Notes: generated by a model from the sequence alone, not told the origin. Positions 53,638-63,268 are shown, counted from the stretch's first letter. The stretch: DNA of 64,000 bases from Rheinheimera sp. D18 (GCF_004345025.1 NZ_CP037745.1:310001-374000); one strand, 5' to 3'. Numbers and translations: made by a program.

Positions 53638-56600
53638 ATGTCGACTAAACCCCTTGGTATTGCTGGGCGCATAGCTAACGTTTTTTTGCTGTCTGAAATT
53701 ACCCCACTGTTAGCCTTAGTGGGCTTATTACTAGGACTATTTGCCTTAGCAATAACACCGCGCGAAGAAGAGCCACAAATTAACGTCACTTTTGCCAACG
53801 TTATTATTGCCTTTCCCGGCGCTAGCACCAAAGAGGTTGAGTCTCTGGTAACCGTGCCGGCAGAAAAAATAGTGTCTGAAATTGCCGGTGTGCAACATGT
53901 TTATTCTATGTCGTCACCCGGCATGGTGGTGCTTACCGTACGTTTTGAAGTGGGTGAGCCACGCACCGATGCCATTGTGCGTTTGTATAATGCGTTTTAC
54001 TCTAATAAAAATGCTTTGCCCTATAACCTTGGCGTATCGCAACCGTTAATTCAGCCGAAGGGTATTGATGATGTGCCCATTGTTACTGCCACCTTGTGGA
54101 GCCATAACCCTGAGATCGGCAGTGCCGAATTACTTAATATTGCCCATGGTATGGAAGCGGAGTTGCAGCGAGTGCCTGGCACCCGAGAAATTAAAACTAT
54201 TGGTGGCGCGCCTGCTGTTGCCCTAGTGCATTTTGAGCCTGCGCGTTTGGCATCGTATCAGTTATCACTTACCGACATACGCAACGCGTTATTCGCGGCG
54301 AATACGTCTGCCGCTGCCGGTAATCTTGTTAGTCAAAACACCGACATTCAGCTACAAGTAGGCACGTTTTTAACGTCAATAGAGGATATTGGTCAGTTAG
54401 TAGTGGGGGTATTTAATAACGCGCCAATATTTTTGCGTGATGTCGCTAGCGTATCCTTGGGTGCAGACACACCTAGTAGCTATGTGGCCTTTGGTGTTGG
54501 CGCTGCCAGTAATATTGATGCCGCAGGTAATTATTCCGCTGTTACCATAACGGTAGCAAAAAAGCCGGGTGAAAATGCAGTCGAAGTTGCTAATGGTGTA
54601 CTGACACGCTTTGAGCAAATGCAGGGCATTTATTTACCAGATAGTGTTGAGGTTACTTTTACCCGCAACTACGGCGTTACTGCAGAAGAAAAAGCCCAAG
54701 CGCTAATTAAAAAACTGATTTTTGCTACCTTATCGGTCATTGTCTTAATATTTTTTGTACTGGGCCGGCGTGAAGCGGTTGTAGTGGGTGTGGCGGTAAT
54801 TGTTACGCTGGCTATTACCTTATTCGCTTCTTGGGCGTGGGGCTTTACGCTAAATCGTGTGTCACTGTTTGCACTGATCTTCTCCATTGGTATTTTGGTC
54901 GATGACGCCATCGTGGTAGTAGAAAATATTCATCGCCATATGACGCTTGGCGGTATGTCGTTAAAACAGTCTATTCCACTAGCAGTAGATGAAGTGGGCG
55001 GGCCAACTATTTTGGCTACCTTTACCGTTATTGCTGCATTGTTACCAATGGCTTTTGTTACCGGTTTAATGGGCCCGTATATGCGGCCTATTCCAATTAA
55101 TGCGTCTATAGGCATGCTAATAAGCCTAGCAGTGGCCTTTATTCTTACACCTTGGTTATTTTTAAAGTTATTTAACAAAGACGCTATAACGGCACACGCA
55201 CCAGAGCAACAAGCTAGCCGATTACATAATTTCTTTGCACAATTACTTACGCCCTTTCTTAATGCACGAAGTGGCCGCGGTAAGCGGGTAATGCTGTTGG
55301 CTGGTATTGTGTTATTAATCGCTGTTTCTATGGCGTTAGTAGCTAGTCAGCATGTGGTGATGAAAATGCTGCCGTTTGATAATAAAAGTGAATTTGAGCT
55401 AGTAGTCGATATGCCAGAAGGCACTAGCCTAGAACAAACTTATGCCACCTTGCAGGCATTAGCTAACGATTTACAAGCCTTGCCTGAACTGGATAACTAT
55501 CAGCTGTATGCAGGCACCGCGGCGCCTATTAGCTTTAATGGCTTGGTACGGCAATATTATTTGCGTAATCAGCCATTTATGGGTGAAATTCAGGTAAATC
55601 TTAGCCATAAAGATAAGCGTACTCGTAAAAGCCACGCTATTGCTTTAGAGGCACGGCAGCTTATCGCACAAACTGCCCAGCAATATAATGCTAATGTGAA
55701 AATTGTTGAATTACCGCCGGGCCCTCCTGTGCTGGCGCCATTAGTCGCAGAAATATATGGCTTAGATTATCAGCGCCAACTAGAGGTTGCGGCTAATGTA
55801 AAAGCCGTATTTATGGCCACAGAAAACGTGGTTGATGTTGACGATACGGTAGAAGCATCGCAGCAAAAGTGGATATTAGTGGTCGACCGCGCCAAAGCAG
55901 CAAAGCTAGGTGTTAATCAAGCGACTATTGTTGCCGATATTAATGCCGCGGTTGCTGGTGAAGATGCGTCGTTTTTACACGATGATTATACGGCAGTGGC
56001 TATTCCTATCCGCTTAACTTTGCCTAGTGGCGCGAAAAGTGATTTGCTAACAATACAAAATTTACGTGTACGCTCTATGTCGGGTGAATTAATAGCGTTA
56101 TCTGAATTAACCCAACTGGTTAAGCAGCAGCGCGAGCAAACTATTCACCGTAAAAACTTATTACCGGTTGTGTATGTTACTGGCGATGCCGCGGGTGACA
56201 CCGACAGTCCGCTATATGGTTTAGCCGCCATGTCGGCAATGCTTGAACGTACACCAGTATCCGCAGAAGACAAAATAATTGAGCAATACTTTACCAGTCA
56301 GCCAGAAAGCCCTTATCAGTGGAGCATAAAATGGGATGGCGAGTGGCAGGTTACTTATGAAACCTTCCGCGATATGGGCATCGCTTATTCTATCGGGCTA
56401 ATTATGATTTACCTGCTAGTAGTCGCGCAGTTTAAATCGTATTCAATACCGCTAATTATCATGGCACCCATTCCTTTAACCATTATTGGTATTATGCCCG
56501 GCCATGCGTTATTGGGGCAGCAGTTCACTGCACCGTCGATGATCGGCATGATCGCCCTCGCGGGTATCATAGTTAGAAACTCTATCTTGCTGGTCGACTT

Positions 56601-56850
56601 TATTCAGCAACAGGTTGCGGCAGGTAAAAACTTACAGCAAGCTACGATAGAAGCCGCAGCAGTGCGCTCAGTGCCCATTGCGTTAACCGCAGTAGCAGCC
56701 ATGATGGGCGGCTTCTTTATTCTTGACGACCCGATATTTGGTGGCTTAGCAGTTTCGCTTATTTTTGGTTTGCTCATATCAACATTGCTAACACTGCTAG
56801 TAATACCCGTGGTGTACTACGCGTACCACTACAAAACCGAAGCTAGTTAA
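53638..56850 (+). CDS. RND family multidrug efflux permease
   Basis: 1070 residues, 12 TM helices with two large periplasmic loops. The TM4 proton-relay motif GILVDDAIVVVENIHRHM is present. The layout is that of the HAE1/CzcA-like group, and the substrate is not known. It is the second gene of the adaptor-permease pair and ends at a strong terminator. Confidence 0.94.
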   Translation: MSTKPLGIAGRIANVFLLSEITPLLALVGLLLGLFALAITPREEEPQINVTFANVIIAFPGASTKEVESLVTVPAEKIVSEIAGVQHVYSMSSPGMVVLTVRFEVGEPRTDAIVRLYNAFYSNKNALPYNLGVSQPLIQPKGIDDVPIVTATLWSHNPEIGSAELLNIAHGMEAELQRVPGTREIKTIGGAPAVALVHFEPARLASYQLSLTDIRNALFAANTSAAAGNLVSQNTDIQLQVGTFLTSIEDIGQLVVGVFNNAPIFLRDVASVSLGADTPSSYVAFGVGAASNIDAAGNYSAVTITVAKKPGENAVEVANGVLTRFEQMQGIYLPDSVEVTFTRNYGVTAEEKAQALIKKLIFATLSVIVLIFFVLGRREAVVVGVAVIVTLAITLFASWAWGFTLNRVSLFALIFSIGILVDDAIVVVENIHRHMTLGGMSLKQSIPLAVDEVGGPTILATFTVIAALLPMAFVTGLMGPYMRPIPINASIGMLISLAVAFILTPWLFLKLFNKDAITAHAPEQQASRLHNFFAQLLTPFLNARSGRGKRVMLLAGIVLLIAVSMALVASQHVVMKMLPFDNKSEFELVVDMPEGTSLEQTYATLQALANDLQALPELDNYQLYAGTAAPISFNGLVRQYYLRNQPFMGEIQVNLSHKDKRTRKSHAIALEARQLIAQTAQQYNANVKIVELPPGPPVLAPLVAEIYGLDYQRQLEVAANVKAVFMATENVVDVDDTVEASQQKWILVVDRAKAAKLGVNQATIVADINAAVAGEDASFLHDDYTAVAIPIRLTLPSGAKSDLLTIQNLRVRSMSGELIALSELTQLVKQQREQTIHRKNLLPVVYVTGDAAGDTDSPLYGLAAMSAMLERTPVSAEDKIIEQYFTSQPESPYQWSIKWDGEWQVTYETFRDMGIAYSIGLIMIYLLVVAQFKSYSIPLIIMAPIPLTIIGIMPGHALLGQQFTAPSMIGMIALAGIIVRNSILLVDFIQQQVAAGKNLQQATIEAAAVRSVPIALTAVAAMMGGFFILDDPIFGGLAVSLIFGLLISTLLTLLVIPVVYYAYHYKTEAS

Positions 56851-56865
56851 GCAAACCTAGCCAAT

Positions 56866-56901
56866 AAAAAAGCCCTTGTACATTGCTGTCAGGGGCTTTT
56901 T
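56866..56901. terminator. Bidirectional terminator between the RND permease and PEP-CTERM genes
   Basis: AAAAAGCCCTT and AGGGGCTTTTT form a stem with a long loop, with A and T runs on both outer sides. It suits both convergent transcripts. Confidence 0.8.
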
Positions 56902-56918
56902 CGTTTAGCTAATTAAGC

Positions 56919-57560
56919 TTACTTTTTAAAGCGACGTAACATCAACAAGCCTAAGCCTAATAAGGCAATGCTAGCTGGTGCTGGCACTTTAGCTGGCTCA
57001 TCAGCCACTGGCTGTGATGCTGCTGTGCCGTATACGCTTAAGTTAGCGCTGTATAAGTTGAAGTTATTTGCACCGAAAGCTTCTTCAGAAAACCAAAGAC
57101 TGAATTTTTTGCTATCGACAATATCGTTAAATAACGATGATAACGTGTTCGCATCAAACACAAACGTTTGCTGAGTGATACCGCTTGCGCGAGTCAGTTT
57201 TGTTTGCTCGGCCAAGGTAGCACGTTGGCCATTGCTTGCAGGCAATATGCGCCAATCTTCGTTAAAACAAAAAATAAAACAATAGCGGTTATTAGTGCCA
57301 GAGAAAGTTAAATCAAGCTCAAAATGGCTAATCGTAGCAAAATCTAATGCTGAAAAGTCAAACACGTCAGCAAAACGTTGACAGCCACTTGAGGTGTCTT
57401 TAATCGTTATGCTATTGGCATTTTTGGTATCACAAGATTTTGTGCCCATTGAACTTGGGATATAGCTTGTGGTGCCATAGTTATGTTCAATATTACCAAT
57501 TAGACCAGCAAAGCTGCTGCTGCTAAACAGTAAGACTGCAGAAAATAACAATTTATTCAT
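56919..57560 (-). CDS. PEP-CTERM sorting domain protein
   Basis: 213 residues with a signal peptide (about 1-18, SSSSFAGLIG), a beta-rich body with four or more cysteines, and the C-terminal sorting tail VPAPASIALLGLGLLMLRRF plus KK. This is a PEP-CTERM-type signal processed by exosortase with exopolysaccharide export. GGAG precedes the ATG at 57560. The function of the body is not known. A glycosyltransferase lies beside it. Confidence 0.8.
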   Translation of the reverse strand: MNKLLFSAVLLFSSSSFAGLIGNIEHNYGTTSYIPSSMGTKSCDTKNANSITIKDTSSGCQRFADVFDFSALDFATISHFELDLTFSGTNNRYCFIFCFNEDWRILPASNGQRATLAEQTKLTRASGITQQTFVFDANTLSSLFNDIVDSKKFSLWFSEEAFGANNFNLYSANLSVYGTAASQPVADEPAKVPAPASIALLGLGLLMLRRFKK

Positions 57561-57890
57561 GTAAAACTCCATATTTTTTAACGTAACGTATTGTTTATAA
57601 ATGACTAATTTTAGTTATGCATTAATCGAGCCAATTTTACAGTCTCTGCTGTAGCCTTAGTGGCGTCTAGGGCGTTAAAAAAATGGATATTGAACGGCAA
57701 TGAAATTTGCAATGAGACGTAAAAAAAACTGACAGCTGAGACGAAAGGCACTTTGTTTAGCTGCTTAGCTGAATACAGAAAATTACAATTTATGTAATTA
57801 TGTTGTAAATGTAGAGTCGGTAAATATGCTAGAATGCTGTGCTATTCATTGCACATCAACGCAACAAAATACCGAGTTAACTGCAGCATT
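57561..57890. promoter_or_regulatory. Divergent intergenic region with a sigma70 promoter
   Basis: This 330-bp stretch separates the PEP-CTERM gene from the glycosyltransferase gene. TTGTAA (57803-57808) and TATGCT (57825-57830), 16 bp apart, form a candidate promoter for the glycosyltransferase. Transcription would start near 57837, after the ORF's earliest ATG (57834), which supports a start at 57891. Nothing else is clear. Confidence 0.45.
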
Positions 57891-59015
57891 ATGCCTAATA
57901 TCTATATTGTTTACCGCGCCATGTTCTCTACCGATGGCATTATGCATACCATAGGTGGTATCGAAAATTACATTTTAAGCCTTTGTGATGTTTTTACACA
58001 GCAAGGTTGGCAATGTCATATCGTACAACCAGCCAAGCAGGGGTTCTCGTTACAGCAACAAAATTATACTATTCATGGCGTCAATACTGGCCTGTATCGC
58101 GGTAACTTTAAAAAGTATGCACTAGCCAATTGGGTGCGTAAACAGGCAGATAAACAGAATGATATTGTAATTTTTGCTACGGACTCTTATGCGGTAACCA
58201 TGCAAGGGTTTAAAACCCTTGCCATTCAACACGGGATCTCGTGGGATAAGCCAAGAGCAAGCAAACAGTCAATAATACAGTTTTTTTCATCGCTGCTAAA
58301 TCAGTATAAATATTTGTCTTATATTAAACCTAAGTGCAGCTTAGTTTGTGTAGACCATAATTTTGTTAATTGGTATCGCACTTGGTTTAATATCGATAAA
58401 CAGCATATAAAGGTTATTTATAATTTTTATAATGAAAAGATTGGCGAAAAAGAGTTTGCTGAAAAGTGGTCGTCTGAAAATTCAAAACTAAATATTATTA
58501 TAGCCCGCCGCTTTGTCGATTATCGCGGCATTAAACTTATCGCCCCCATTATTAAACAACTTTTGCCACAATATAATGTGCAAGTAAGCTTTGCTGGTGA
58601 TGGCCCGCTAAAACCTTATTTAGAAGCGTTATTTGCTAATGAAGCAAAAGTAACGTTGATGCAATATGGGCCAAACGAAAGCTTTAACGTGCATAAAAAC
58701 CAGCATATTGCGATTATTCCTACCTTAGGCTCAGAAGGCACATCTTTGTCTATGATTGAAGCTATGGCCGCTGGCTGCATGGTTATTAGTAGTGACGTTG
58801 GTGGCTTATCTAATATTATTATTAACGGTTTTAACGGTCGGCTTGTTATACCTAATACACTAGAATTTACTCAAGCGTTAACCGCCAGCTTAAGTAATTA
58901 TCAGCAAAGTAAAACTATGGCGTTGAATGGTCTGAAATCGATTGAACACGCATGCTCAAAGGCAACCTGGGCCAAAGATTGGCTAGATACTGTTAATACA
59001 TTACGCTTGGCCTAG
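57891..59015 (+). CDS. Glycosyltransferase family 4
   Basis: 374 residues of the GT-B fold. The N-terminal domain has HTIGGIENYILSLCD (about 19). The C-terminal nucleotide-sugar site shows LNIIIARRFVDYRGI and the EX7E motif of GT4 in SEGTSLSMIEAMAAG. It likely adds a sugar to a lipid-linked or exported glycan. The ORF is open to 57834, but the promoter position favours 57891. Convergent with the cystine transporter by 4 bp. Confidence 0.86.
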   Translation: MPNIYIVYRAMFSTDGIMHTIGGIENYILSLCDVFTQQGWQCHIVQPAKQGFSLQQQNYTIHGVNTGLYRGNFKKYALANWVRKQADKQNDIVIFATDSYAVTMQGFKTLAIQHGISWDKPRASKQSIIQFFSSLLNQYKYLSYIKPKCSLVCVDHNFVNWYRTWFNIDKQHIKVIYNFYNEKIGEKEFAEKWSSENSKLNIIIARRFVDYRGIKLIAPIIKQLLPQYNVQVSFAGDGPLKPYLEALFANEAKVTLMQYGPNESFNVHKNQHIAIIPTLGSEGTSLSMIEAMAAGCMVISSDVGGLSNIIINGFNGRLVIPNTLEFTQALTASLSNYQQSKTMALNGLKSIEHACSKATWAKDWLDTVNTLRLA

Positions 59016-60391
59016 GAAATTGTCTGTAGTGATTGTTTTTCAGACAGCTTGAGCACTTTGCTAGTAACTACGCCAGATACCATTGCACCTGATACATTCA
59101 ATGCCGTGCGAGCCATATCAATTAACGGCTCTATAGAAATGAGTAAAGCGACTATTTCTATAGGCAACCCCATAGTAGGTAATACCACTAACGCGGCAAA
59201 AGTTGCACCACCGCCGACTCCAGCAATACCAAAAGAGCTAATAACAACAATACCCACTAATGACGCGATAAATTCGAATGTCATAGGATCAATACCGACG
59301 CTTGGTGCTACCATCATCGCCAGCATGGCAGGGTAAATACCGGCACAACCATTTTGGCCAATTGTCGCACCAAAAGAGGCAGATAAATTAGCAATAGCGG
59401 GTGGCACGTTAAGCTGGTTAACTTGAACATCAATATTCATTGGTATTGAGGCGGCTGAGCTGCGTGAGCTAAAAGCGAAGGTTAATACTGGCCAAATCTT
59501 TATAAAATATTGCTTAGGGCTAACGCCAACTAAACCGATTAAGAAACCGTGTATAACAAACATTATTAAAATGGCGATATAAGAAGCAATAATAAACGCC
59601 AACAAGTTAAGAATATCGTTACTACTTGAGTTGGCAACAACACTCGCCATAAGCCCAGCAACACCATAGGGCGTTAAGGCAATAACCATCTTAACTAAAC
59701 TCATAACAATGGCTTGCAAGGCGTTAACACCGCTGCGAATAGGAACAGCAAGTTCATTTCGCTCTAGCATTACCTTACGGGCAGCAATACCTACTAATAC
59801 GCCAAAAATAACCACCGCTATAATTGAGCTAGAGCGCAGGTTGCTTAAATCGGCAAACGGGTTTTGTGGAATAAAATTTAACAGCATTTGCGGTACTGTT
59901 AAATCGGCTATATTCGCTGCTTTGCTTTGCAAAGCTGTCATTTGCGTCGCCTCACGGCTACCTGCTACTAAGCCTTCGATACTAAGATCAAAGCCATAGG
60001 TAACCGCAATACCCACCAGCGCAGCAATGGCAGTCGTAAATAATAAGATAGAGATGCTAATAAAAGAAATTTTACCTAACGAGCCTTGGTTTTCAAGCTT
60101 AACTACCGCAGCAATCATAAAGATCAGCACTAAAGGCATAATGAGCATTTTTAATAGCCCAACATAACCTTGGCCCACTATGGCAACCCAACCTAATACA
60201 TCTTTTATAACCTGCGGCTGCTCGGCAAATAGAAACTGCAAAACTAAACCAAATACACTACCCAGAATTAAGCCTAATAAAACGCTGCGTGATAAATTTT
60301 TATTTTTTTGCGAGAAAAGATAGATCGCGAACAATAAGCCAACAAAAATCGCTAACATAAAATATGCAGCAACTGACGCTGTAACTGGCAT
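59012..60391 (-). CDS. L-cystine transporter TcyP-like
   Basis: A DAACS symporter with ten TM segments. It closely follows the E. coli YdjN/TcyP pattern, including VKLENQGSLGKISFIS-like, IPQNPFADL, FAFSSRSSAASIPMN, FGATIGQNGCAGIYPAMLA and GVGGGATFAALVVLP. The 459-residue length fits. The substrate assignment is by family resemblance. A LysR gene lies upstream on the same strand; no link is established. Confidence 0.88.
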   Translation of the reverse strand: MPVTASVAAYFMLAIFVGLLFAIYLFSQKNKNLSRSVLLGLILGSVFGLVLQFLFAEQPQVIKDVLGWVAIVGQGYVGLLKMLIMPLVLIFMIAAVVKLENQGSLGKISFISISILLFTTAIAALVGIAVTYGFDLSIEGLVAGSREATQMTALQSKAANIADLTVPQMLLNFIPQNPFADLSNLRSSSIIAVVIFGVLVGIAARKVMLERNELAVPIRSGVNALQAIVMSLVKMVIALTPYGVAGLMASVVANSSSNDILNLLAFIIASYIAILIMFVIHGFLIGLVGVSPKQYFIKIWPVLTFAFSSRSSAASIPMNIDVQVNQLNVPPAIANLSASFGATIGQNGCAGIYPAMLAMMVAPSVGIDPMTFEFIASLVGIVVISSFGIAGVGGGATFAALVVLPTMGLPIEIVALLISIEPLIDMARTALNVSGAMVSGVVTSKVLKLSEKQSLQTIS

Positions 60392-60489
60392 AGTATCCTC
60401 ATCAAAATAACTAGGGAGCAGGATACTCTAGCGCTTAGCGAAAATTTAAGACAATACGCTTTAGCTATGACTTAGATGAAATAGTTATG

Positions 60490-61404
60490 CTAAAACAAAG
60501 TGTAGGTAGGCTTAGCTGCTTTATCTAATAATAGCGAGGTTAATCGTTTTAAACCCTTGCCTTTATTGGTTAGCTTCCAAGCGAGATATAGATCTTCCGT
60601 TGGTCTTGGCTCAGTGAGTTCTATTATCACCAGCTCGCCTGAGCTTAGCTGATTTTGAATTAAATACTTTGGTAGATAGCCAATACCAATACCGGCGCTA
60701 ATAGCGGCAACTTTCTGGCTGACAGAGCTAACAAAAAAATGCTGGCTGCCTTCGATAATATTAGCCGACCAGAGAATTTCATTTTTAGCAGAGTCATGCA
60801 CTATGATGCTTCTATAGCAGCTTAACTCGCTTGGTTGCATAGTTTTGTTGATGCTAGTCAGCGGGTGCGATTTATGAGCAACTAAAACATTAGCAAGCTC
60901 GGTTAATTTAACGGCCCTTATGCCTTTTTGGTTAGGCACAGGCCCTGGGGCGCCGATAACTAAATCTACCTTATCTTCTATTAACACCTCCCAAGTTCCA
61001 CTAATTACTTGTTCTTGAATATCTATCTCTACGTTTTGATGCTCAGTTAAAAACTGGTTTATCTGTTGCAACACCGACTGTATATCAATTATGGCATCGC
61101 AGGCAATGCGAATTCGTGGCTCCCAACCATTAGCAATGGTTTGGGTTTGTTCAGACAGGGCGTTAATGGCATACAGAATTTCTCGGCCTTCGGCCAATAA
61201 ATGTTTGCCAGCAGGGGTGAGCACGGCACGGCGACCTTGGCGTTGAAATAAGGTGACTTGCAGCTGCTCTTCTAACTTTTGCACCACATAAGATAGCGCT
61301 GACGGCACTTTGTTTAATTGCTCTGCGGCTGCAGCATAACTACCACGATACTCAATAGCGTCTAAAATCACTAAGGCTTCTATACTAATAAGGTTTTGAG
61401 TCAT
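60490..61404 (-). CDS. LysR-type regulator, YhaJ-like
   Basis: 304 residues with an N-terminal winged helix (SIEALVILDAIEYRGSYAAA, then VPSALSYVVQKLEEQL) and the LysR effector domain. The HTH resembles E. coli YhaJ, which activates yqjF and yhaK in response to aromatic compounds. Here it is divergent from a broken doxX (yqjF-like) and a yqjG homologue, which supports a role as their regulator. Confidence 0.82.
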   Translation of the reverse strand: MTQNLISIEALVILDAIEYRGSYAAAAEQLNKVPSALSYVVQKLEEQLQVTLFQRQGRRAVLTPAGKHLLAEGREILYAINALSEQTQTIANGWEPRIRIACDAIIDIQSVLQQINQFLTEHQNVEIDIQEQVISGTWEVLIEDKVDLVIGAPGPVPNQKGIRAVKLTELANVLVAHKSHPLTSINKTMQPSELSCYRSIIVHDSAKNEILWSANIIEGSQHFFVSSVSQKVAAISAGIGIGYLPKYLIQNQLSSGELVIIELTEPRPTEDLYLAWKLTNKGKGLKRLTSLLLDKAAKPTYTLF

Positions 61405-61427
61405 TACTGGTCACCTAAAACAACTGT

Positions 61428-61440
61428 TCAAATTATTTGA
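61428..61440. promoter_or_regulatory. LysR-box between the YhaJ-like gene and doxX
   Basis: TCAAAT-T-ATTTGA is a perfect palindrome of the T-N11-A form. It lies 24 bp upstream of the LysR start and 92 bp upstream of the doxX remnant. It is the likely operator of the divergent regulator. Symmetry is seen in the sequence; the role is inferred. Confidence 0.5.
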
Positions 61441-61531
61441 GCAAATTACGCAAATTTTAGGGGTTATTAAATAGCTAAGTAATGCTTACAATGGCTACAT
61501 ACTTAATTAATCACAAACTAAGGTGAACAAA

Positions 61532-61770
61532 ATGACTATGAAGAACATTATCAATACAATCACAAAAACTGAACAATCTGTAGTGGCCTTACCATTACCA
61601 TGATTGTTGCTATCTTTACGGTGCATATTAATAATGGCTTATTTATGAGCAACAACGGTTATGAGTTTGGTTTATCACTATTAGCTATTACTGTTGCTTT
61701 ATTAGTGCAAGGTGGTGGTAAATTCTCTGTAGATAACCAAATTCAGCATGCTTTAAATACAAGTAAATAA
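61532..61770 (+). pseudogene. Broken doxX (yqjF-like) gene
   Basis: An N-terminal piece (starting MTMKNIINTITKTEQSV, 61532-61603) ends at an early stop, and a C-terminal piece in another frame covers about 61588-61770. The latter reads MIVAIFTVHINNGLF, then NNGYEFGLSLLAIT and QGGGKFSVDNQI. These are the ends of a DoxX protein of about 140 residues, with the middle (heart of TM1-3) missing. The junction changes frame, so the gene cannot encode a full protein. It sits where yqjF should be, before yqjG. Confidence 0.8.
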
Positions 61771-61834
61771 TTCACGTCTAACTTATTAAAGGGCCATCAA
61801 TGAATGGCCATTTTTCTATGCTAAGGAGGTTGTA

Positions 61835-62788
61835 ATGGGCTTAATAGTAAACGGTAAATGGGTTAACGAATGGTATGACACCAAAAAGAGCGACGGTAAG
61901 TTTGTACGCCAAGCTAGTGTATTTAAAAATCAAATTTCAGCAGAAGCTAATAGCAAGTTTACGCCAGAAGCGGGGCGTTACCATCTGTATATATCTTTAG
62001 CTTGTCCTTGGGCGCATCGTACTATGATATTTCGCAAGCTAAAGCAACTTGAAGACGTCATTTCTTATAGTGTAGTAAAGCCAGAGATGTTAGATAAGGG
62101 CTGGGAATTTGGCGCTGATGGCGATCCTCTCTATCATTTAGATTATGCTTATCAATTGTATTTAAAAGCCGACCCTAGCTACGAGGGGCGAGTGACAGTG
62201 CCTATTTTGTGGGATAAAAAAACACAAACTATCGTGAATAACGAATCTGTTGATATTATTCGCATGTTTAATAGCGCCTTTAATGAATTAACCGGCAATA
62301 ACGACGATTATTATCCAGCTGCACTGCAAGCTGAAATTGACCAGGTGAATGCACGTATTTACGATACGGTAAATAATGGCGTATATAAAGCCGGTTTCGC
62401 CACCTTACAAAGTGCCTATAATGAAGCCTACCTAGCCTTGTTCGATAGCTTAGATTGGTTAGAGCAGCGCTTATCTAAGCAACGTTATTTAGTTGGTGAG
62501 CAAATTACAGAAGCCGATTGGCGCTTATTTACCACTCTTATTCGCTTCGATGCTGTTTATCATGGTCATTTTAAATGTAATAGACAAAAACTTAGCGAGT
62601 TTCATAACTTAAGCAACTATGTAAACGAGCTATACCAAGTGCCTGGCATTAAAGAAACCGTGGATTTGGAATACAGCAAAATTCATTACTACGCCAGCCA
62701 TACCAGCATTAACCCAACCCAAATAGTGCCACTAGGCGCCGCTCAACACTTCGACGCCCCACACGATCGTGATCGGCAATATAATTAA
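61835..62788 (+). CDS. yqjG: Glutathionyl-hydroquinone reductase, YqjG-like
   Basis: A Xi-class glutathione S-transferase that reduces glutathionyl-hydroquinones. The catalytic cysteine lies in SLACPWAHRTMIFRKLK (C54 by my count). Typical segments DKGWEFGADGDPLYHLDY, VPILWDKKTQTIVNNES and GEQITEADWRLFTTLIRFD follow. The 317-residue length is normal. AAGGAGG lies before the ATG. It follows the broken doxX and shares the divergent regulator, as yqjF-yqjG do in E. coli. Confidence 0.92.
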   Translation: MGLIVNGKWVNEWYDTKKSDGKFVRQASVFKNQISAEANSKFTPEAGRYHLYISLACPWAHRTMIFRKLKQLEDVISYSVVKPEMLDKGWEFGADGDPLYHLDYAYQLYLKADPSYEGRVTVPILWDKKTQTIVNNESVDIIRMFNSAFNELTGNNDDYYPAALQAEIDQVNARIYDTVNNGVYKAGFATLQSAYNEAYLALFDSLDWLEQRLSKQRYLVGEQITEADWRLFTTLIRFDAVYHGHFKCNRQKLSEFHNLSNYVNELYQVPGIKETVDLEYSKIHYYASHTSINPTQIVPLGAAQHFDAPHDRDRQYN

Positions 62789-62803
62789 AAGAGTTTTGTA
62801 ACC

Positions 62804-62825
62804 AAAGCCCCTTAATGGGGCTTTT
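62804..62825 (+). terminator. Rho-independent terminator of yqjG
   Basis: AAAGCCCC / GGGGCTTT with a short TTAAT loop is followed by TTTT. It lies 16 bp after the yqjG stop. Confidence 0.88.
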
Positions 62826-63010
62826 AATCGGTACCACAGAATAATAATAGCTATATAACTGCTAAAGATTGTTCTAGGTTACTTTATGTTCAAATGAGTA
62901 TTACTGTGGCAAAGGATAGGTTGTAAATACAGATTTACGATCCTCTACTGATCCTCAGTGAAGAAATTCTAAGTCTGTTAGTAAGGATTAACTGATAAAG
63001 GCTTTAAAAA

Positions 63011-63087
63011 TGGTGGCCCCAGCTGGACTCGAACCAGCGACCGATCGATTATGAGTCGAGCGCTCTAACCAACTGAGCTATGGGGCC
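63011..63087 (-). tRNA. ileX: tRNA-Ile2 with CAT anticodon (lysidine type)
   Basis: On the minus strand a full cloverleaf runs from GGCCCCATAGCTCAG (5' end at 63087) to an encoded CCA (63013-63011). The anticodon loop reads ACTCATAA, giving CAT. The GGCCCC acceptor and the CGACTCATAATCG stem match E. coli tRNA-Ile2, not the elongator or initiator methionine tRNAs. By family knowledge the C is converted to lysidine by TilS so that it reads AUA. Confidence 0.9.
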
Positions 63088-63220
63088 ATGTGCAACTTTT
63101 ATATTGAGAGCTCAATAAGTAGCGGCAGGCAGTATAAAAACTTTTGGCTGCTTTGTCATCCAGCTTGTGACATTAAGTGTGGCAACTGCTGTTTTTTTAA
63201 GCTTATAGCGTTAAAAGTAA

Positions 63221-63245
63221 CAAAGGCGCTAAAATAGCGCCTTTG
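63221..63245 (-). terminator. Terminator downstream of rpoD
   Basis: CAAAGGCGCT / AGCGCCTTTG form a 10-bp stem with a 5-nt loop, 24-48 bp after the rpoD stop. On the minus strand it is followed by TTACTTTT, a moderate T-tract. Confidence 0.8.
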
Positions 63246-63268
63246 TATTAGGAGTACATCGGCCTTAT

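Noticed and set aside
57834-57890. N-terminal extension of the glycosyltransferase
   Set aside because: A promoter at 57803-57830 would start transcription after this ATG, and the protein from 57891 begins as expected for the family.
63011-63087. tRNA-Met with CAT anticodon
   Set aside because: The GGCCCC acceptor and the CGACTCATAATCG arm fit tRNA-Ile2, which also has a CAT anticodon.
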